Below are positions 59,596-64,000 of a stretch of DNA of 64,000 bases, one piece after another. Source of the stretch: CAZVWJ01 sp964631325 (GTDB taxonomy: Bacteria; T1Sed10-126); the NCBI GenBank assembly GCA_964631325.1, contig CAZVWJ010000012.1, forward strand, positions 1 through 64,000, written 5' to 3'. The first letter of the stretch is position 1, and each line of letters begins with the position of its first letter. A program made the position numbers and the translations under genes. A model generated the notes under the pieces. It did no database searches, was not told where the DNA came from, and saw only the letters and a program-made list of their open reading frames with translations.

Positions 59596-60569
59596 ACTTT
59601 TCTCATTTCTTCGGCCAGTTTTATGGCATTGTCAATGTTTCTCATTCCCGTGAAGCTTATGTTTATTCCCATGGGAATGGAAATAGAGAGTTCTTCGTTT
59701 GTTTTCTGGATTCTGGACCAGATGTTCTTGGCGTGATCAATAGAGGCTTCGACCGGGGTGTCGCTTCCAAGAATTTTTTCTTCTACTTCATCCGGTATTT
59801 TAACTCCCAGCCAGCGCATAAAATTCACATCTTTCTGTTTGGCAATTGGAGCAAAACTCCAGAAGAACATCGGGGGGCTCAGTTTTTCCTGCTGGAGTTC
59901 TTCCTCCAGGTCCTTAAGAAGAGTTACCGTAGACTCCGCTTCCTGCAGAATCTGAGTGGTGAAAAAATCGGTTCCCGCTTTTACTTTGTAAGAGATACGC
60001 TGGGGCTCATCGAGTATTTCCAGCCGTCGCGTGGGAATGCAGATGTTTCCAATTAAATAATCAGTGGCCGGCTGTTTTTCGTTCACTAATTCTGTTTCCC
60101 CGTAATTTAATTTCTCCTTGATTAAGCTGTCTCCTTCCGGCACGGAAAGACCGTCGTATGCATCGGCCTCTTTTTCGCCCCCCACTAACACGAGGTTGTG
60201 GATTCCGTACTCGTTTGCCGTTTCCAGGAACCATTTTTCCTGGTTTCGGGCGGAATCGTGGACAATCACCCGGCAAATTACGTATTCCGTCTCCAGGTGT
60301 TCACTGAGTTGATGAGCGTATTCTCTCGGGGCAACCCGGGGAGCAAAATCGCTTTTTCTCTCCCCCTCGTCGCTTTTAGCCGATTCCTCCCGGACTTCCG
60401 GCAGGTTGATTCCGTCCACTTCAACTCGCGCAGTCAATTCCTTCAACTTGTTTATTCGCCGGTCAAGTACCTCGGGCTCCGCTCCCTTCTCCGGGGGGAT
60501 GATCTCAAAGAGCAGAGGTTCTTCAGAAAATCTCCTTTTAACTTCCTTTATCCGCGGTTCGTTTTGCAA
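59592..60569 (-). CDS. metF: MetF-like methylenetetrahydrofolate reductase, 325 aa
   Basis: LLFEIIPPEKGAEPEVLDRR near 19 carries the catalytic Glu of the MTHFR fold. LVLVGGEKEAD, GNICIPTRR and KAGTDFFTTQILQEA are the conserved FAD/folate segments. It reduces methylene-THF to methyl-THF. It converges on nadB with a four-base overlap of stops. The sequence is diverged from E. coli MetF and nearer the form seen in anaerobes, where it can work with MetV or in the acetyl-CoA pathway. Confidence 0.85.
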   Translation of the reverse strand: MQNEPRIKEVKRRFSEEPLLFEIIPPEKGAEPEVLDRRINKLKELTARVEVDGINLPEVREESAKSDEGERKSDFAPRVAPREYAHQLSEHLETEYVICRVIVHDSARNQEKWFLETANEYGIHNLVLVGGEKEADAYDGLSVPEGDSLIKEKLNYGETELVNEKQPATDYLIGNICIPTRRLEILDEPQRISYKVKAGTDFFTTQILQEAESTVTLLKDLEEELQQEKLSPPMFFWSFAPIAKQKDVNFMRWLGVKIPDEVEEKILGSDTPVEASIDHAKNIWSRIQKTNEELSISIPMGINISFTGMRNIDNAIKLAEEMRKV

Positions 60570-60875
60570 AATTTACAGCCTCCTTATTAAAGCTGGATAA
60601 CTACTCACCTAATCTTTTCCCCCTTGATGGGGGAGGACTAAGGTGGGGGTGAAAAAGGGTTTTGAAAGGCCCTTAAACTCAGCTATTTTGTCGAAAAAGC
60701 TGGGTTGTCCCTCTCACCCTGGCCCTCTCCCACCAGGGGAGAGGGAATAGTGAGTAGTTACAAAATAGGATATTCCGTGTAAAATTACCTGTGTTATTAT
60801 AAAATTTAAGTCCAGCTTCTGAAAGAGATTAACGACTGATGGTTTTACAGTTATATTTTCCGGAGGTAATTTTTT
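60570..60875. repeat. intergenic palindromic repeat and yajC leader
   Basis: Bases 60610-60745 hold 'cccccttgatgggggagga', 'gtgggggtg' and 'ccctctcccaccagggga', the same element as at 43105-43205 and inside the methyltransferase. A TATTATAAAAT near 60795 may be the yajC -10. It separates divergent metF and yajC. Confidence 0.5.
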
Positions 60876-61220
60876 ATGTATTTGTTATTTGCTACTTCTG
60901 CTCATGCAATGGCCGGCGGAGACGTTGGTGGAGGAAACAGTATTGTTTCTTACGTGTTGATGATTGGGATTATTTTTGCGATATTTTACTTTCTGGTAAT
61001 CCGTCCCCAGCAAAAGCAACAGAAAGAACACCAGAATATGCTCAATCAGTTAGAGAAAGGGAATCGGGTTGTTACTGCCGGCGGTATTCACGGTAAAATA
61101 ACTTCTGTTCAAGAGGATACAGTTAAGTTGCAGGTTGCCAAGGATTTTAAACTGACCATGAACAAGTCCTCAATTTCTACGGTCAAAGGAGCCACTTCAG
61201 AAGATGTGGAAGGAACTTAA
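60876..61220 (+). CDS. yajC: Sec translocon accessory subunit YajC, 114 aa
   Basis: GGAGGT lies eight bases before the ATG. An N-terminal hydrophobic stretch ending SAHAMAGG is followed by the main helix (about 26-47) and the hallmark YFLVIRPQQKQQKEHQN, then a soluble KOW-like tail (LEKGNRVVTAGGIHGKI). YajC binds SecDF at the inner membrane. secD and secF do not follow here; two envelope proteins do. Confidence 0.95.
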   Translation: MYLLFATSAHAMAGGDVGGGNSIVSYVLMIGIIFAIFYFLVIRPQQKQQKEHQNMLNQLEKGNRVVTAGGIHGKITSVQEDTVKLQVAKDFKLTMNKSSISTVKGATSEDVEGT

Positions 61221-62352
61221 TTATTTGCTGAGGCGACCGCTATCGGTTTTGTTGGTTTGCTTTGTGCTGTCCAGTCTTTTAATGGTGCCAGCTTCGGCCT
61301 CTACTTTTCAGGAAGGACTGCACAATTATTTTCGTGAAAATTTTGAAAAAGCTCGTCGGAAATTTCAACAGGCGGTTCAGGCAAATCCGAGAAAACCAAA
61401 GTATCATTTTTTCCTCGGGAATGTCTTTAACCGGCTGGATGATGTAAACCAGGCTGAGTTGGCCTATAAAAAGGCGCTGGAACTTGACACTACATATACG
61501 ACCGCTCGCCGCCGGTTGGCTTTCCTCTATTTCAACAGCCGGCAGTGGAAGGAAGCAGCCGCTCAGTTCAAACACCTGTTGTCCTCCAATCCGCAAAATT
61601 TTGAATATCGCTTCCACTACGGGGTTGTCCTCTTCAAGCAAGGAAAATACGAGTTGGCCCGCGGGGAACTTCTTCGGGCGCGAGAAATCCGGCCTGAAGC
61701 TGCCGAGGCCCATTATTATCTGGGTCGGATAAGTCTGGACCGGGGACAGAAGTTAAACAGCATCAGTCGATTTGCCCGCGCAATTGAACTTGACCCTTCC
61801 ACGGGAAAATATTACTTTTACCGGGGGGTGGCTTACTTTAGGAATGAAGATTACCGGGCCGCACCGGGGGCCCGTTTTAATTCAGCTCAAAATTTTAGGA
61901 AGGCAGTTGAACTGGAGTTTAGCCTCTCCCGATCCCGTTTTATGCTGGGGAATTCTCTGCTGAGCCGGGGGCTTTATTTGCTCCGACAGGAAAAAGCAAA
62001 AAACGGAATTGATTTTCTCAAGCGGTCTGTCCAACAGTTTCGATTTGTTCTCCTCGATGACGCCCGGGCCAGCAATGCTTACCATAATATGGGCATAGCC
62101 TACCTGGGGATTGGCAAGCTGGAGTTGGCCCGCCAGGCTTTTCGTGAAGCTATCGGAATTGAACCTTCGGTAGCTTTTTTTCACGACAGTCTTGGTCTTG
62201 CTCATTATCGGCTTGGTAACTTTAAACAGGCCCTCAGTAGCTGGACGTTTGTTCATGAAATAGACTCTGATTATTCCGGTCATCCATTCAAGAACTTGCT
62301 CGGTATAAAACCGCTTGATAAACGCCTCCGGGAGGCCCGTATTCGGAATTGA
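61204..62352 (+). CDS. exported TPR protein, 382 aa
   Basis: The ATG lies inside the end of yajC (17-base overlap). A basic N-terminus and hydrophobic core (LSVLLVCFVLSSLLMVPASA) form a signal peptide cut near SAS. Seven or more TPR repeats fill the rest, for example NPRKPKYHFFLGNVFNRLDD and PEAAEAHYYLGRISLDRGQK. TPR proteins in the periplasm scaffold other proteins. Coupling with yajC and the following membrane protein suggests a role in envelope assembly or secretion. Confidence 0.85.
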   Translation: MWKELNYLLRRPLSVLLVCFVLSSLLMVPASASTFQEGLHNYFRENFEKARRKFQQAVQANPRKPKYHFFLGNVFNRLDDVNQAELAYKKALELDTTYTTARRRLAFLYFNSRQWKEAAAQFKHLLSSNPQNFEYRFHYGVVLFKQGKYELARGELLRAREIRPEAAEAHYYLGRISLDRGQKLNSISRFARAIELDPSTGKYYFYRGVAYFRNEDYRAAPGARFNSAQNFRKAVELEFSLSRSRFMLGNSLLSRGLYLLRQEKAKNGIDFLKRSVQQFRFVLLDDARASNAYHNMGIAYLGIGKLELARQAFREAIGIEPSVAFFHDSLGLAHYRLGNFKQALSSWTFVHEIDSDYSGHPFKNLLGIKPLDKRLREARIRN

Positions 62353-63605
62353 TTACTCGCCGTTTTGTTGTTTCTTTTTTCGTTGTATTTCTGTTGCTGA
62401 CTTTGGGGTTTTACTGCACTTTGAAACCCGTCTATGCCAGCCCACAAGGTTCCCCCTTATTTAACCTCCGTAATCAACCTGCCGGCTCCCCGGAAGATAC
62501 AGTCCCTCAAGAATTGGAAGAAAAGGTTTCCTCTGTCTCTTCGGTTTCAGATACTTCTGTTACCGGCGAAACTTTGCCGGCTGATACCGCTTTTCCTTCG
62601 GATACGTCCACTATTCCGGCTATCTCTGATACAGAAGCAAAAGGTGATACTGCTTCAGTGCCGGGGGTTGAAAAAGCTGATACGCCGGTAGGACATCAGA
62701 AACAGCCATCGTCCCAGGCCACCGGAGATACTCCGGTTACGGGTTCCGAAAAGAAATCACCAGGGGAAATAGCAGCAGAAACAATCAAACCCGATTCACC
62801 GGCAAAACTTGAAAAAACGGATCAGAAAAAAGAAATTTCGCCCGTTCAGGCAGTAGATGAATCAACCCACCCGGTCAAGGAAACAGCCCCTTCCACCACT
62901 CTATCTTCCCCCGGAAAATCCGACAAGACCACGGCAGATAAACCGGTTCAAAAAGAGGAACCGGCCCCGCCGCCGGTGCGCGAGATAACCGGTGGAGAGA
63001 CGTCTATAACTGCTCCCCCCTTACCCGGGCCGCTCTGGGCTGATTTGGGAGATACCGTTGGGCAATTGGTAACTACCCCGGAAACGTTTAGCTGGCCAAA
63101 AGCCGGAGCTGCGGAGACTCTCCCTCCTGCGCCTGCCGCCAGCCTTGATCAGCCCACGCGAACTTCAAATTTGGGGACCTGGGGCTGGGGAGTTGGTAGT
63201 GCTTTTGGTATTGGGATATTTTTGTTTGGAATTTATCTCTGGCTCAGACTTTCACGCCCCCGGGTTTTTGACTCCTCCTTTGGAAAGAGCAGTTCAAGTT
63301 CCACTACAACAGTCTCTTCCCGGACCTCGGTGCCGCCGTCTGCTCCTCGAAAAAAGAAGACCAAGCCGGTTCAAAGTTCGGCCAGTCAGGAGTCAGAGAC
63401 AAAAGAAACTGGCCCCCGGGTACCAATCTGGCGGTATCCTGATGAAAAATTGGAAGAGCTGGGAATTGATCCCAAATACAGGGAAGTATTTAAACTTTAC
63501 TACGGCCGGGATAAATCAATAGAAGAGATCGCCGGTGAAACGGACTTTGGTGCCGGCGAAGTAGGACTGGTCCTCAATTTAAGCGATTTAATCAGCAAAA
63601 CTTAA
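62349..63605 (+). CDS. Pro/Thr-rich membrane protein with DUF2802-like tail, 418 aa
   Basis: A TTG start overlaps the previous stop (TTGA). One helix near 7-26 (VVSFFVVFLLLTLGFYCTL) is followed by about 240 residues of low-complexity Ser/Thr/Pro/Asp linker. A second helix lies near 280-300 (GVGSAFGIGIFLFGIYLWL). A C-terminal 45-residue helical domain (DKSIEEIAGETDFGAGEVGL) resembles the small HTH-like end of DUF2802/6115 proteins. The long linker would span the periplasm if both helices are in the inner membrane. Function unknown. Confidence 0.75.
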   Translation: MITRRFVVSFFVVFLLLTLGFYCTLKPVYASPQGSPLFNLRNQPAGSPEDTVPQELEEKVSSVSSVSDTSVTGETLPADTAFPSDTSTIPAISDTEAKGDTASVPGVEKADTPVGHQKQPSSQATGDTPVTGSEKKSPGEIAAETIKPDSPAKLEKTDQKKEISPVQAVDESTHPVKETAPSTTLSSPGKSDKTTADKPVQKEEPAPPPVREITGGETSITAPPLPGPLWADLGDTVGQLVTTPETFSWPKAGAAETLPPAPAASLDQPTRTSNLGTWGWGVGSAFGIGIFLFGIYLWLRLSRPRVFDSSFGKSSSSSTTTVSSRTSVPPSAPRKKKTKPVQSSASQESETKETGPRVPIWRYPDEKLEELGIDPKYREVFKLYYGRDKSIEEIAGETDFGAGEVGLVLNLSDLISKT

Positions 63606-64000
63606 GACATGTTTTCTCGAAGATACCGGGTTGCTTCTTCCGGGGAAGTAGGGTTAATGTAAAAGCCGGTTCCCCATTCAAAACCGGCTACCCGCGTAAT
63701 TCGTGGGATAATTTCCAGGTGCCAGTGGTAATCGTTTTCTATCGTGGCGAAATATCCCGGCCGTTCACTTTTTAGATTGGGGTTGGGGGCGGTATTAATC
63801 AAGTAATTATATGGCGGGTACTGTAGAGCTTTGTTTAGCCGGTCCACGGTTGATTGTAAAACTTCTCCAAATTTTTTCCGCAACCGCTCATCAATGTTGG
63901 CAAAATCGTGGTTGTGTTTGCGGGGAAGAATCCATGTTTCAAACGGGAACCGGGCGGCAAACGGGGACCAGACCACGAAATCTCGGTCCTGATAAACTAT
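63602..64000 (-). CDS. galT: GalT-like hexose-1-phosphate uridylyltransferase, 3' part
   Basis: The gene enters from the right edge; 132 codons are visible. FPFETWILPRKHNHDF, LNKALQYPPYNYLINTAP and YHWHLEIIPRITRVAGFEWG match the C-terminal half of bacterial GalT, with the H-x-H zinc/structural pair and the end GFYINPTSPEEA. The active-site His-Pro-His lies outside the window, so full function cannot be checked. Its stop overlaps the convergent membrane protein gene by four bases. Confidence 0.88.
   Translation of the reverse strand: MVYQDRDFVVWSPFAARFPFETWILPRKHNHDFANIDERLRKKFGEVLQSTVDRLNKALQYPPYNYLINTAPNPNLKSERPGYFATIENDYHWHLEIIPRITRVAGFEWGTGFYINPTSPEEATRYLRENMS

Overview
The window is chromosomal DNA from a bacterium with two membranes. 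It carries the heptose/KDO lipopolysaccharide genes hldE1, hldE2 and kdsB, plus yajC, and the metabolism looks anaerobic (carbamate kinase, several carbamoyltransferases, a GlpA/GlpB-like pair). Many proteins are strongly acidic and there is a three-gene potassium channel operon, so a salt-adapted anaerobe is a reasonable guess. The sequence does not fix the taxon. I saw no rRNA, tRNA or CRISPR array.

Bases 1-29700 are an accessory, defence-type island with almost every gene on the minus strand. The left edge (1-2880) is a graveyard: the start of an antitoxin-like gene, two small unknown genes, and broken remnants including the tail of a superfamily 1 helicase. Next comes a roughly 19 kb minus-strand series. 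In transcription order it holds a PLD-SNF2 helicase, an AlbA/Schlafen-type protein, a remnant of a second AlbA protein, a large type IIG-like adenine methyltransferase, a small one-helix membrane protein, a PD-(D/E)XK nuclease with TPR repeats, a giant TPR protein with PIN-like segments, and a membrane-anchored KAP NTPase. The last four genes are tightly coupled and form the best candidate here for an undescribed defence module. A potassium channel operon, a second AlbA gene, a DUF4258-like toxin-antitoxin pair and 'mobile mystery protein A' with a truncated partner B follow. Blocks of dispersed repeats separate these cassettes.

Bases 29700-54200 are mostly housekeeping: sbcCD, panD, argF, thrC, arcC and two unusual carbamoyltransferases, then an operon made of an endonuclease V/CCA-nucleotidyltransferase fusion followed by nuoACDHJKLMN. 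That nuo set has no NuoB, NuoI, NuoE, NuoF or NuoG, and the membrane subunits have lost many of the acidic and lysine residues used for proton pumping. A GlpA/GlpB/DUF1667 operon lies next.

Bases 54200-64000 hold a HEPN/MNT toxin-antitoxin pair whose MNT protein carries its own HTH domain. It is followed by a 418-nt intergenic element (55302-55719) that folds on paper into a closed multibranched RNA with about a dozen helices. This is a strong candidate for a large structured noncoding RNA of a class I do not recognise. The plus-strand hldE1-hldE2-kdsB-nadB operon, a convergent metF-like gene, yajC with two envelope proteins, and the 3' part of a galT-like gene complete the window.
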